Below, piece after piece: positions 16,980-25,047 of a stretch of 64,000 nt of DNA; the stretch's first letter is position 1, and each line of letters opens with the position of its first letter. The notes below the pieces were generated by a model. The model was not told the DNA's origin and did no database searches. It saw only the letters and a list, made by a program, of their open reading frames with translations. Position numbers and translations under genes: made by a program. The DNA lies in NCBI GenBank assembly GCA_964411985.1, contig CAYPNF010000019.1, positions 62,001 to 126,000 on the forward strand, given 5' to 3'. The stretch is from CAYPNF01 sp964411985. GTDB lineage: Bacteria; Verrucomicrobiota; Verrucomicrobiia; Limisphaerales; J093.

Positions 16980-18944
16980 TTAGTGAGCGTTGGCCAGTCG
17001 AATGCCTTGCGCCTGCGGAGTGGGCGGCGAGGTCCGCTTCTGGATGGCCTGGAAAACCTGCCGTGCCACCGGGGCACAGGTTCCTCCTCCCGAGCCACCG
17101 CTCTCGATCATCACGACGACCGCGAAGCGCGGATTCTCGTAGGGACCAAAGGACGCAAACCACGTGATGTGGTCTTTCACTCGGTTTTGGGCATCCGTGA
17201 CTTGGGCGGTTCCTGTCTTTCCTCCCACCCGGAAACCCTTCAACCATGGTGTCACTTTGTCGCGCTGATGGAAAGCGTCATAGCCCGTCCCCCCCACCTC
17301 CTCAGTGTCGGCGAGCATGGCATCGCGGATGATCTCAAGATGTCTGGCTTTGGCTTGGAGATCGCTGCGCAGTCTTGGCGCAACGGAGAGCATCGCCGGT
17401 TGGTCAGGGACAGGTTCCACCGCTTCAACGCGGTCGACGAAGCGTGGGTAGAGTACTCTGCCTCCATTGGCAATCGCAGCAGTCATGACGGCCATCTGCA
17501 GAGGGGTGACGGTGATCTCCTGACCGATGCACAGGTTGGCGGTGTTTCCTTCCCCCCACGTGCTTGGGGCTTCTCCCGGTTTTGGTACGTATCCTCGGAC
17601 CTCCTGGCGCATTCCGAGTCCAATCTGCTCGCCGAGATGAAAGCGATGCGCCATGTCCAGAATCTGGTCCCTTCCTGCGCGCAGGCCGTGGTGAATGAAG
17701 TAGGTGTTGCTCGATTTCTTAAAGGCTTTCTTGAAGTCGTACTCGCCTGCCTCCGCTGTGTCTTTGATTCTTCTCCTCCCCAGCATGAAGTATCCCGGTG
17801 TGGAGAGCGGGTCAGTGATGGTGGCCGGTGTGAGAACGCCCGACTCCAGACAGGCCAAGGCGGTGACGATTTTGAATATGGACCCCGGTTGGTAGGCACC
17901 CTGCGTGGCCCGGTTGAGCATGGGACGAAGCTCAGGATCGTTCAACCCTTGATCCCAGCGTTCCTTGCTGATGCCGGCGACAAACTCGTTGGGGTCATAG
18001 GCTGGTGAGGAAACCATCGCCAGCACATCCCCGTTCGACGTGTCCAGGACGACCACTGCCCCGCGCGTGCTCTCACCGGCGCTGCGCAACGCGGCATAGG
18101 CCGCTTTCTGGAGTGGGAGGTCGATGGTGAGCCGGACGGTGTGCCCCGGCTGGGGAGCGATCCAAATGGTCTCCGATTCCCGATAACAGAGACAGTTCAC
18201 TACGACATTCTTGAGTCCGGCCTTTCCCGAAAGGTGTTTTTCCAGCGCATATTCGATTCCCACAGCCCCTTGATACGTGGGAAGACTGTAATTAAACCCA
18301 AGATCATCCTCTTCGCGGGCCGTATCGTCACGGGTCAGATAGCCCAGGAGATGAGCCACCGCCGAGCCTTGCGGATAAAGCCGCATGGGACGAATCTCCA
18401 GTTCCACTCCGGGCAGATTCGGCGCCTGCTCCAACATGCGCGCAATCTGCTGGGGGGTCAGGTCTTTCAGAATCGTCATCGGGCGATACGGCCACTGGTC
18501 GTGGTGTCTTTGGAAACGGCTCTGGGCGATCGAGATCGGCTCGCCCATCACGCGCGCAACATAGTCGACCGTGTTGCTCACCACCGTGTAGCGAGCTTGA
18601 GCCCTCAGTTCCAAACGTTGACTGGGTTTGAGGCGACGGCCTGCCCTTAGCCGGGCATACGTGCGGTCGAAAAGCTCTTTCAAGTCCTCGATATACAGGT
18701 CGACGCTGTACTCGGGCCGGTTCTCCGCCAGAATCAGTCCGTTACGGTCCTGGATCTTTCCCCTCAAAGCGGGGATGCGCACCGTGCGGTAGGTTTGAGT
18801 CTCCAAAGAAGTCTGATACTTCCTGCTGTAGAAGATCTGAACGCGCCACAGCCCTCCCACCAAAACCAACATTCCCAACAGGATCCCCGCCGACAGCCAT
18901 CGCAGGCGGCGGTCTTCGTTGCGGAGTTGATCGAGGATCCTCAC
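16980..18944 (-). CDS. mrdA: Penicillin-binding protein 2 (class B PBP, elongasome transpeptidase)
   Basis: The start is GTG at 18944 (VRILDQLRNEDRRLRWLSAG), 2 bases after the mreD stop; the frame continues upstream through mreD as noise. The 654-residue protein has a single N-terminal membrane anchor (SAGILLGMLVLVGGLWRVQI), a pedestal domain (RGKIQDRNGLILAENRPEYS) and a transpeptidase domain with catalytic S355-x-x-K358 (PGSIFK), S411-S-N413 and K576-T-G578. The LRGKIQDRNG and HLLGY motifs are typical of PBP2 rather than PBP3. It cross-links new glycan made by RodA during cylinder growth. Gene order mreD-PBP2-rodA matches the conserved bacterial rod cluster. Confidence 0.94.
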   Translation of the reverse strand: MRILDQLRNEDRRLRWLSAGILLGMLVLVGGLWRVQIFYSRKYQTSLETQTYRTVRIPALRGKIQDRNGLILAENRPEYSVDLYIEDLKELFDRTYARLRAGRRLKPSQRLELRAQARYTVVSNTVDYVARVMGEPISIAQSRFQRHHDQWPYRPMTILKDLTPQQIARMLEQAPNLPGVELEIRPMRLYPQGSAVAHLLGYLTRDDTAREEDDLGFNYSLPTYQGAVGIEYALEKHLSGKAGLKNVVVNCLCYRESETIWIAPQPGHTVRLTIDLPLQKAAYAALRSAGESTRGAVVVLDTSNGDVLAMVSSPAYDPNEFVAGISKERWDQGLNDPELRPMLNRATQGAYQPGSIFKIVTALACLESGVLTPATITDPLSTPGYFMLGRRRIKDTAEAGEYDFKKAFKKSSNTYFIHHGLRAGRDQILDMAHRFHLGEQIGLGMRQEVRGYVPKPGEAPSTWGEGNTANLCIGQEITVTPLQMAVMTAAIANGGRVLYPRFVDRVEAVEPVPDQPAMLSVAPRLRSDLQAKARHLEIIRDAMLADTEEVGGTGYDAFHQRDKVTPWLKGFRVGGKTGTAQVTDAQNRVKDHITWFASFGPYENPRFAVVVMIESGGSGGGTCAPVARQVFQAIQKRTSPPTPQAQGIRLANAH

Positions 18945-18946
18945 GG

Positions 18947-19498
18947 TTAGTTTCTCCCCCGTTTGATCTCGCGGTCTTTCCGGAACACGCTTTCCGGGGC
19001 TGGTTGATAGGCAAAAAGACCCTCCACCCAGTCCAGCAACCGGAACAAGGGAGGGGTCAGAGCCCCACCGGCAGCGGTCACCACCACCCATTGCCACAGG
19101 CTTGCCACCCCAAGCGCCGGTTGATGACCGGTAGTGACGAGAAGCAGCACGGTTAGAGCGGGAATCGCCGCACTCGCAAGCAGGCCGAGGATGAACTGGG
19201 CGTAAGTCAACTCCTGCAGCAGCATTTCCCGCCAACCTCGAATGAGCATGCCCACTGCCAGCAAGGGGACAATGGTGACACCCAGCGGGTTGGCGGAGAG
19301 GCAATCGGTCCAAAGCCCTCCTAGAAACGCGACCACCGCGAGTGTCGGCACTTCAGATCGGACGGCGCAATAGACGATGATGGGGGGAAGCAGCTGAAGT
19401 TGCGCCCCAAGGATGGCCCGTGGCAGCGAAATCATGGCCTCCGCTGCCACTGCCAGCAGCGTCAAAACCACACAAACACTCAACTGGAGCCAGTTCAT
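18947..19498 (-). CDS. mreD: Rod-shape-determining protein MreD
   Basis: The start is ATG at 19498 (MNWLQLSVCVVLTLLAVAAE), whose ATG overlaps the mreC stop in an ATGA junction; longer readings upstream run through mreC in another frame. The 183-residue protein is almost wholly hydrophobic with about five membrane segments and the MreD-typical LLPPIIVYCAV near the N-terminus and FLGGLWTDCLSANPLG in the middle. MreD sequences diverge strongly, so the call rests mainly on hydropathy, length and position between mreC and the PBP2 gene. It links MreC and the synthases to MreB filaments. The tail (RKDREIKRGRN) is charged and probably cytoplasmic. Confidence 0.9.
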   Translation of the reverse strand: MNWLQLSVCVVLTLLAVAAEAMISLPRAILGAQLQLLPPIIVYCAVRSEVPTLAVVAFLGGLWTDCLSANPLGVTIVPLLAVGMLIRGWREMLLQELTYAQFILGLLASAAIPALTVLLLVTTGHQPALGVASLWQWVVVTAAGGALTPPLFRLLDWVEGLFAYQPAPESVFRKDREIKRGRN

Positions 19499-20301
19499 GG
19501 GAAAAGCAGGATGACCTCCGAGAGTTTGCTGGAGTCCACGTTCAGTTTCACGCGGGCTTCGGTGTAGAGACCAAATCCAACCGAGCGGGAATCGACGATC
19601 GTCCCTACCGGAATGCCGGCAGGGTAGATCCCCCCCAGACCGCTGCTCTGGACTGTTTGACCAGGTTTGAGTGTCGTACTGCGGGGCAGGTGCGTCAGGT
19701 CCACCAAACGGTGATCGAGTACCCCTGTCCCTCCGGCGGAGATCACGCCGTTCTCTCCCGTCTCCCGGATGAGCACCGACACTCTGCATTTGGGATCGCC
19801 CACGAGCAAAACCTGTGAGCTGGTGTAGCCGACGATTCCGATCTTCCCCACCAAACCCTCAGGGGTGACCACAGGCAGGTCGGTGCGCACCCCGTCCCTG
19901 CTTCCAAGATCGATACGAAAGGTTCTCCACCAGTTGGCGGTGTCCCGAGCCACCACTCGTGCGACACGCGTTTTCCAGGCGCTGCGCAACTGCCATCCAT
20001 AGAGCTGTCGAAAACGGGCGTTTTCTCTTAGGGACTCGCCGACCTGAACCATTTGAAGCTTGAGCTCCTTATTCTCCCCGCGAAGGGTCCGCAACTCCTT
20101 GATCAGCGTGCTGCGCGGCACTAGCGCGTCGGAGGCTTGCTCTGCGAGTGAATGGGTGGCGCCGGATAGGCCGAAAAAGGGGACAAAAACACTTCCCGCA
20201 GCCATCCGAACTTTGGCGGCTACGGACTCAGGCAGACTCCAGAGGACTATCACTAGAGCTAGGGTAACGCCCAAAGCGACCCAATGTGGCCTTCTAAACA
20301 T
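19495..20301 (-). CDS. mreC: Rod-shape-determining protein MreC
   Basis: A 268-residue protein with one N-terminal membrane segment (WVALGVTLALVIVLWSLP, residues about 7-24), a coiled-coil region (STLIKELRTLRGENKELKLQ, about 66-85) and the periplasmic double-beta-barrel: RDTANWWRTFRIDLGSRDGV, VTPEGLVGKIGIVGYTSSQV, then SGLGGIYPAGIPVGTIV near the C-terminus, all hallmark MreC stretches. MreC activates PBP2 and connects it to MreB. ATG start at 20301, 60 bases after mreB, and an ATGA overlap with mreD. The C-terminus is not extended. Confidence 0.95.
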   Translation of the reverse strand: MFRRPHWVALGVTLALVIVLWSLPESVAAKVRMAAGSVFVPFFGLSGATHSLAEQASDALVPRSTLIKELRTLRGENKELKLQMVQVGESLRENARFRQLYGWQLRSAWKTRVARVVARDTANWWRTFRIDLGSRDGVRTDLPVVTPEGLVGKIGIVGYTSSQVLLVGDPKCRVSVLIRETGENGVISAGGTGVLDHRLVDLTHLPRSTTLKPGQTVQSSGLGGIYPAGIPVGTIVDSRSVGFGLYTEARVKLNVDSSKLSEVILLFP

Positions 20302-20361
20302 CCAATCGTCCCGATCTCAGTCAACTCGGGGCGAACGCCTTGCTGTCACCTGATACCATCT

Positions 20362-21387
20362 CTAGGTGCTCGAAGAAGCAACTCGCTTGAGGAATTGAAG
20401 TTCCTGCAACACCCGTCCTGTGCCTTCCGCTACCGCAGTCAGCGGATCATCTGCGATGTGGACCGGCAGATAGGTCTCCTCTGCCACCATTCGATCGATG
20501 CCGCGCAGGAGGGCTCCACCTCCTGCCATGACTATCCCGCGGTCGACCAAATCGGCCGCGAGTTCGGGAGGACAACGTTCCAGGGTGATGCGGATGGACT
20601 CCAAGATGCTCGAAAGAGGTTCTTTCAGGGCCTCGCGGATTTCCTCGGAGCGGACGGTGATGGTCTTGGGCAAACCAGTGCTCAAGTCTCTACCTTTGAC
20701 ATCCATGGTCAGTTCCTGCTCCAACGGATATGCGGACCCGATGCGGATTTTGATTTCTTCCGCAGTGCGTTCGCCAATCATCAAGTTGTGGCATCGCTTC
20801 ATGTACGCAACGATCGTTTCGTCAAACTCGTCTCCCCCCACACGGAGGCTTCGGCTGAAGACAATACCCGCCAACGATATGATCGCGATCTCGCAAGTAC
20901 CTCCGCCGATGTCAACAATCATGTTGCCAGCGGGTTCGTGGACGGGCAGACCAACCCCGATCGCCGATGCCATCGGTTGTTCGATCAGGTAAACTTCTCT
21001 TGCGCCTGCGTGGGTGACTGAGTCTTTGACAGCCCGCTTTTCAACTTCTGTAATCCCAGATGGAACGGCTACGACGACGCGGGGGGCGATGAGCTTTCGG
21101 TGGTGAACCCTTTGGATGAAATGCCGGAGCATGGCCCCGGTAATGTCAAAATCCGCGATGACCCCGTCTTTCATCGGGCGGATAGCGATGATATTGCCCG
21201 GCGTGCGGCCGATCATTCGCTTTGCTTCATCTCCCACAGCCAGCACAATATTCGTGCCAGCTTGAACTGCCACGACCGAGGGTTCCCGAAGAACAATGCC
21301 ACGGTCGCGCACGTACACCAAGGAATTCGCAGTTCCTAGGTCAATTCCAATGTCGTTGGAAAACAGGCTTTTTAGTTGCTCAAACAT
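20362..21387 (-). CDS. mreB: Rod-shape-determining protein MreB
   Basis: A 341-residue actin-like ATPase of normal MreB length. Phosphate-binding motif 1 is SNDIGIDLGTANSLVYV, with VVVAVPSGITEVEKRAV, phosphate-2 VDIGGGTCEIAIISL and adenosine motif VMAGGGALLRGIDRM all intact. It forms short membrane-bound filaments that orient RodA-PBP2 movement around the cell. It is the first gene of the operon and starts at ATG 21387; the 150 bases upstream, shared with the end of the next oxidoreductase gene, should contain the promoter. Its presence shows the organism grows as a rod. Confidence 0.97.
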   Translation of the reverse strand: MFEQLKSLFSNDIGIDLGTANSLVYVRDRGIVLREPSVVAVQAGTNIVLAVGDEAKRMIGRTPGNIIAIRPMKDGVIADFDITGAMLRHFIQRVHHRKLIAPRVVVAVPSGITEVEKRAVKDSVTHAGAREVYLIEQPMASAIGVGLPVHEPAGNMIVDIGGGTCEIAIISLAGIVFSRSLRVGGDEFDETIVAYMKRCHNLMIGERTAEEIKIRIGSAYPLEQELTMDVKGRDLSTGLPKTITVRSEEIREALKEPLSSILESIRITLERCPPELAADLVDRGIVMAGGGALLRGIDRMVAEETYLPVHIADDPLTAVAEGTGRVLQELQFLKRVASSST

Positions 21388-21537
21388 GAAGAGCGCCTAA
21401 CACAAACGCAATGCTACAGATCCAAACCCTTTGAGGTCAAGTGATTTAAGCACTCAAAATTGTGCATCACTCCAGAACTTCCGAAGGTTCTCTCGGTGGC
21501 TGGCCCCAGCAAAGCAGTCCTCATCCCGATCCTAACC

Positions 21538-22689
21538 TCAACGAACAAAGGATTTTGTGAAATCTTCACCCGTGATCTCCTTGGTCCGCTTCTCATACCG
21601 CGACTCTTGGATCAGCTGGTTCAGTTTCCGCTCATACGCTGCCGCATCCATCGGAAGTTCAACGGTTTGCCCAAGCAAAGAGGAGAAGAGAATACTGTTG
21701 GCGAGTTCCACAGAGCCAATCCCCTGTGCTCCTGGTGCGACCAGGGAGGAACCGTCCAGAATCGCATCAACCCAGTTCTGGGTCAGGGTGGAGTGCTGAG
21801 CGGGAGCATTGTCGAACGGAATCTCCACGTTCCAAAGGTCCGGTCGGGCGAAACCCGCCTTGGACGCACGGCTGAATTCATCCATCGGAATCTCGTTTCT
21901 GGTAAAGGTGAGACGATGGTTCTCCAGGACTAATCTTCCTTTGGTTCCTGCAATCTCGAATCGGTTGGTTCCAGGCGCTTCGCCGGTGGAGGTGATGAAC
22001 ACCCCCGTGGCTCCGTTGGGGTATTCCAGGTAGGCGGTGACGTTATCCTCCACTTCGATATCGTGATAACGACCCAGTTGACAGAAGCCCCGAACCTTGG
22101 ATGGCATCCCGCACAGCCACTGGAGTATATCCAGATTATGCGGGCATTGGTTCAGCAACACCCCGCCGCCTTCTCCCTTCCACGTGGCTCGCCAACCCCC
22201 ACTCGCGTAATACGCCTCGGTTCGGAACCAGTCGGTGATAATCCAGGAAACCCGGCAAACCTGGCCTATCTCTCCCCGATCGAGCAGTTGCTTGATCTTC
22301 AGATAACGCGGCTCGGTCCGGAGTTGGAACATGGCGGCGAACTGGAGCTCAGGCCGCCTCGCGTGGGCGGCGATCAGCCTCTCCGCATCGGCTTTGTGCA
22401 CCGATATCGGCTTTTCGACCATCACGTGCAAGCCTTTCTGAAGAGCGAGGATACCTAGCGTTGTATGCTGGTAGTGGGGGGTGGCGATGATCACGGCATC
22501 CACGGCGTCCGAGCTCAGCATCGATTCCGCGTCGCGGAAGGTATTCAGCGAACCGAATCGGTCCAACGGAGCAATGGGGTCGGCTACGGCCGTCAACTCG
22601 CAGCGCGAAACCTTCTGATTCAGCAGGTAGTCGGCATGGTACTTGCCTATGTTTCCGAGGCCGATGATTCCGATTCGGACAGTTTTCAT
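21538..22689 (-). CDS. Gfo/Idh/MocA family oxidoreductase (cytoplasmic)
   Basis: A 383-residue protein lacking any signal, unlike the Tat-exported family member elsewhere in this window. The N-terminus is a Rossmann fold (VRIGIIGLGNIGKYHADYLL), with the ADPIAPLDRF stretch, VDAVIIATPHYQHTTLGI and the E-K-P motif (HVMVEKPISV). The C-terminal half has GGGVLLNQCPHNLDILQWLC and the TSTGEAPGTNRFEIAGTKG region that forms the substrate-binding sheet. It oxidises or reduces a sugar or cyclitol with NAD(P); the substrate cannot be told. It is divergent from the SUMF1 gene with only 61 bases between them, and its 3' end lies 150 bases upstream of mreB on the same strand. Confidence 0.9.
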   Translation of the reverse strand: MKTVRIGIIGLGNIGKYHADYLLNQKVSRCELTAVADPIAPLDRFGSLNTFRDAESMLSSDAVDAVIIATPHYQHTTLGILALQKGLHVMVEKPISVHKADAERLIAAHARRPELQFAAMFQLRTEPRYLKIKQLLDRGEIGQVCRVSWIITDWFRTEAYYASGGWRATWKGEGGGVLLNQCPHNLDILQWLCGMPSKVRGFCQLGRYHDIEVEDNVTAYLEYPNGATGVFITSTGEAPGTNRFEIAGTKGRLVLENHRLTFTRNEIPMDEFSRASKAGFARPDLWNVEIPFDNAPAQHSTLTQNWVDAILDGSSLVAPGAQGIGSVELANSILFSSLLGQTVELPMDAAAYERKLNQLIQESRYEKRTKEITGEDFTKSFVR

Positions 22690-22750
22690 GGGCTCAGATT
22701 GACAAAAACGAACCGACCGTCAACAGTGTAGCTAAAATTAGTCAGAACGA
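22690..22750. promoter_or_regulatory. Divergent promoter region between the oxidoreductase and FG-GAP/SUMF1 genes
   Basis: Only 61 bases separate two divergent start codons, so promoters for both must lie here or reach into the genes. TTGACA stands at 22699-22704 on the plus strand and TTGACG (minus strand) at 22718-22723. Neither has a good -10 at normal spacing, so exact promoters are uncertain. Confidence 0.35.
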
Positions 22751-24952
22751 ATGAACAGTCGATTAATCATATCTGCAGGGTACGTTTGCATCTCAGGCTT
22801 GGCCGCTCTTCCGGCTTTCTCGGACTCCTTCGTCAGCGAGACAGAAAAGGAACTGCTGGGCGTCGGGGATTTTGATGGTGATTCCCGCCAGGATGCCGTC
22901 GTGGTCGATCGGGCGACCGGCAAATACCGCATGGGCTATCAGCAAGCCGATGGCACCGTGAGGTGGGTGAACTATCGTGCCAGCGGCCTGAAGGACGTTA
23001 GCGGTGTGGCGATCGGACGGCTGTTGGATGGAAAGCATGACTCCTTTGGCTTTACCAGCGCCAATGCCAACGTCTTCACCGTGGCGGACGCGGTCAACCC
23101 GGGCTCGGGAACCAAAGCGAACCCTGTAACCTTTGGCTCCCTGGGGCCGAATGCGGCGGTAGCCATCGATGTGGGTGGGGCGGGGAACAATCCCCTCCAT
23201 GAGATCGTTGTGGGCAGCATCTACAATGATCCTACTCCGAACAAACTTTCCTTTGTCCGTGGCACCGATGGCAAGTTCGAGGTGGCTTCCGAGGTGGAAA
23301 CCGAGGATCAACTCTCGCGCGCCAATCGGGTCGCCTTGAAGAAGGGCGGGCCCGAGTACTTGGTGGGGATGTGGTCAGGAGACAAGGGGGACTTCCTCCG
23401 GGTGCAGGACCTGAGTAGCGGAAAACCCAAGTTGCTGGCTGAAGCTCCTGTGGGTAAGGAGTGCGAATACACGGTTGGCTTTCTGCATGGCGATCTGGCA
23501 GATATTATCGTCTACAAACGCTTCGACACCAAGACGGAAGAGGCTCAGAAATCGGATGAAGACAAAGTCCGGGAGAAGACCATCCAGGTCTTTCAGGTTT
23601 CCGAAGCGGGGGGCGGCATCAAGCTGGGTGAGCCAAAATCCTACGATCTCGGTGCTCCGGTGAAGCTCCTGACAGTCATTCCCAAGGAAGGTGGTTCCCA
23701 GTTGTTGGCTCTCTTCGGCAAGGGAGAGAGTGTTCAGATCTACGACTACAATGGCACAAGGGAACCCACTTCGGTCCACACCATGAATGCCAAGCAGGGC
23801 GACCTCTTCTTTGGCTGCGTAGCCTTGGACAAGAGTTTCGTAGTCTTCTCTGCAGCAGACTACTCCAAGTTTGCCACCCACGGGCAGGTCTTCCAATCGG
23901 CTGGAGGCAACATCACGCCCGGAGCTTATGGAAAGCTTGCTTCCATGGCTGACAACGACGACGCCACTGTCCCGCAGATACATGAGCGGATCGTGAAGGT
24001 GCTGGATACGGAGAAGATCAAAGCCCAGGCTGACATGAAGGCCTACACCAATACGATCCCGGGAACTGCGGTCAACTACGTGATGTTGCCCATTGCTGGT
24101 GGGGAATACCAGATGGGTAGCCCCGATGCCGAGAAAGGGCGCGCTGCGGACGAAGGGGCACAGCACAAGGTCAAGATCTCCCCTTTCTGGATGGGCAGGT
24201 GCGAGGTCACGTGGAATGAGTACGAGCTTTTCATGTACTCGGACGACGAGAAGAAGCTTCGGGAACAATTCCCTACGGAAGACTACGTAAACAAGGTCTC
24301 TGACGCGGTGACCCGTCCTTCCAAGCCCTACACCGAAATGAGCTTCGGCATGGGCCGTGACGGCTATCCTGCCATCTGCATGACACAGCATGCCGCGAAC
24401 AAGTACTGCCATTGGCTGAGCGCCAAGACCGGTCACTTCTATCGTCTCCCCACCGAGGCGGAATGGGAGTACGCCTGCCGTGCCGGGACAACCACTCCCT
24501 ATTCGTTCGGCGAAGATGACAGCAAATTGGGCGAATATGGTTGGTCTGAGCAGAACAGTGACTTCAAGTACCAGAAAGTGGGCAAGAAGAAGCCGAATCC
24601 CTGGGGCTTACATGACATTCATGGGAATGTCTGGGAATGGTGTTTGGATCAGTACGAGCCGAGTTATGAGAAGATCGCGGCAGCCGGCGCCACTGACCCC
24701 TGGAACAAGGCGACCTTGCCCTATCCACATGTTGTGCGTGGAGGGTCATTTGACGATGAGGTAAGTAAGCTTCGCAGTGCCGCGCGCCTCGGATCTGATC
24801 GCAGTTGGAAGATGCGAGACCCGCAGCTTCCGAAGAGTATCTGGTGGCACTCGGACGCCCAGAAAGTAGGGTTCCGTATCATCCGCCCGCTCAAGGTTCC
24901 CTCTCCGGAGGAACTCCAAAAATACTGGACGAGCGGCGTGGAGAAGGATTGA
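22751..24952 (+). CDS. Exported FG-GAP propeller plus SUMF1/FGE-fold protein
   Basis: A 733-residue protein with a signal peptide (LIISAGYVCISGLAALPAFS). Residues about 28-430 are propeller-like, with an FG-GAP/calcium type motif in blade 1 (GVGDFDGDSRQDAVVVDR). Residues about 443-725 form a SUMF1 (formylglycine-generating enzyme) fold: YVMLPIAGGEYQMGSPD, ISPFWMGRCEVTWNEYELF, YRLPTEAEWEYACRAGTTTP, NPWGLHDIHGNVWEWCLDQY, HVVRGGSF and VGFRIIRP. Copper FGE needs a C-x4-C pair just after the R-G-G motif; here those positions are Asp and Leu, so sulfatase activation is unlikely. Other SUMF1-fold proteins are lipoproteins of gliding and secretion machines or carbohydrate-binding parts. A strong terminator follows at 24976-25008. 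Function unknown; surface or periplasmic location is likely. Confidence 0.85.
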   Translation: MNSRLIISAGYVCISGLAALPAFSDSFVSETEKELLGVGDFDGDSRQDAVVVDRATGKYRMGYQQADGTVRWVNYRASGLKDVSGVAIGRLLDGKHDSFGFTSANANVFTVADAVNPGSGTKANPVTFGSLGPNAAVAIDVGGAGNNPLHEIVVGSIYNDPTPNKLSFVRGTDGKFEVASEVETEDQLSRANRVALKKGGPEYLVGMWSGDKGDFLRVQDLSSGKPKLLAEAPVGKECEYTVGFLHGDLADIIVYKRFDTKTEEAQKSDEDKVREKTIQVFQVSEAGGGIKLGEPKSYDLGAPVKLLTVIPKEGGSQLLALFGKGESVQIYDYNGTREPTSVHTMNAKQGDLFFGCVALDKSFVVFSAADYSKFATHGQVFQSAGGNITPGAYGKLASMADNDDATVPQIHERIVKVLDTEKIKAQADMKAYTNTIPGTAVNYVMLPIAGGEYQMGSPDAEKGRAADEGAQHKVKISPFWMGRCEVTWNEYELFMYSDDEKKLREQFPTEDYVNKVSDAVTRPSKPYTEMSFGMGRDGYPAICMTQHAANKYCHWLSAKTGHFYRLPTEAEWEYACRAGTTTPYSFGEDDSKLGEYGWSEQNSDFKYQKVGKKKPNPWGLHDIHGNVWEWCLDQYEPSYEKIAAAGATDPWNKATLPYPHVVRGGSFDDEVSKLRSAARLGSDRSWKMRDPQLPKSIWWHSDAQKVGFRIIRPLKVPSPEELQKYWTSGVEKD

Positions 24953-24975
24953 TCAGCCCTCGCACTTGGATCTAC

Positions 24976-25016
24976 CTCCCGCACCGCGTCCTGGGCGCAG
25001 TGCGGGAGTTTCTTTT
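24976..25016 (+). terminator. Rho-independent terminator after the FG-GAP/SUMF1 gene
   Basis: CTCCCGCAC at 24976-24984 pairs perfectly with GTGCGGGAG at 25000-25008, with extra inner pairing, followed by TTTCTTTT at 25009-25016. It starts 23 bases after the stop codon and separates this gene from the NamZ-like gene. Confidence 0.75.
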
Positions 25017-25047
25017 GGCGGGAAGGCGTGGATCGGAGCCAAATGGC

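Noticed and set aside
16975..17247. An N-terminal extension of RodA
   Set aside because: It would overlap the PBP2 gene by some 270 bases and adds non-hydrophobic, Arg-rich sequence; ATG 16974 gives a normal RodA.
18945..19313. An N-terminal extension of PBP2
   Set aside because: It covers mreD in another frame. GTG 18944, 2 bases after the mreD stop, gives the usual short cytoplasmic tail and anchor.
23375..24436. A 353-codon minus-strand frame
   Set aside because: It lies antisense inside the FG-GAP/SUMF1 gene, whose protein motifs are clear; the antisense product is His- and Arg-rich with no motif.
22751..24952. Calling the SUMF1 protein a sulfatase-activating enzyme
   Set aside because: The copper-binding Cys pair is absent and no sulfatase gene is in the window.
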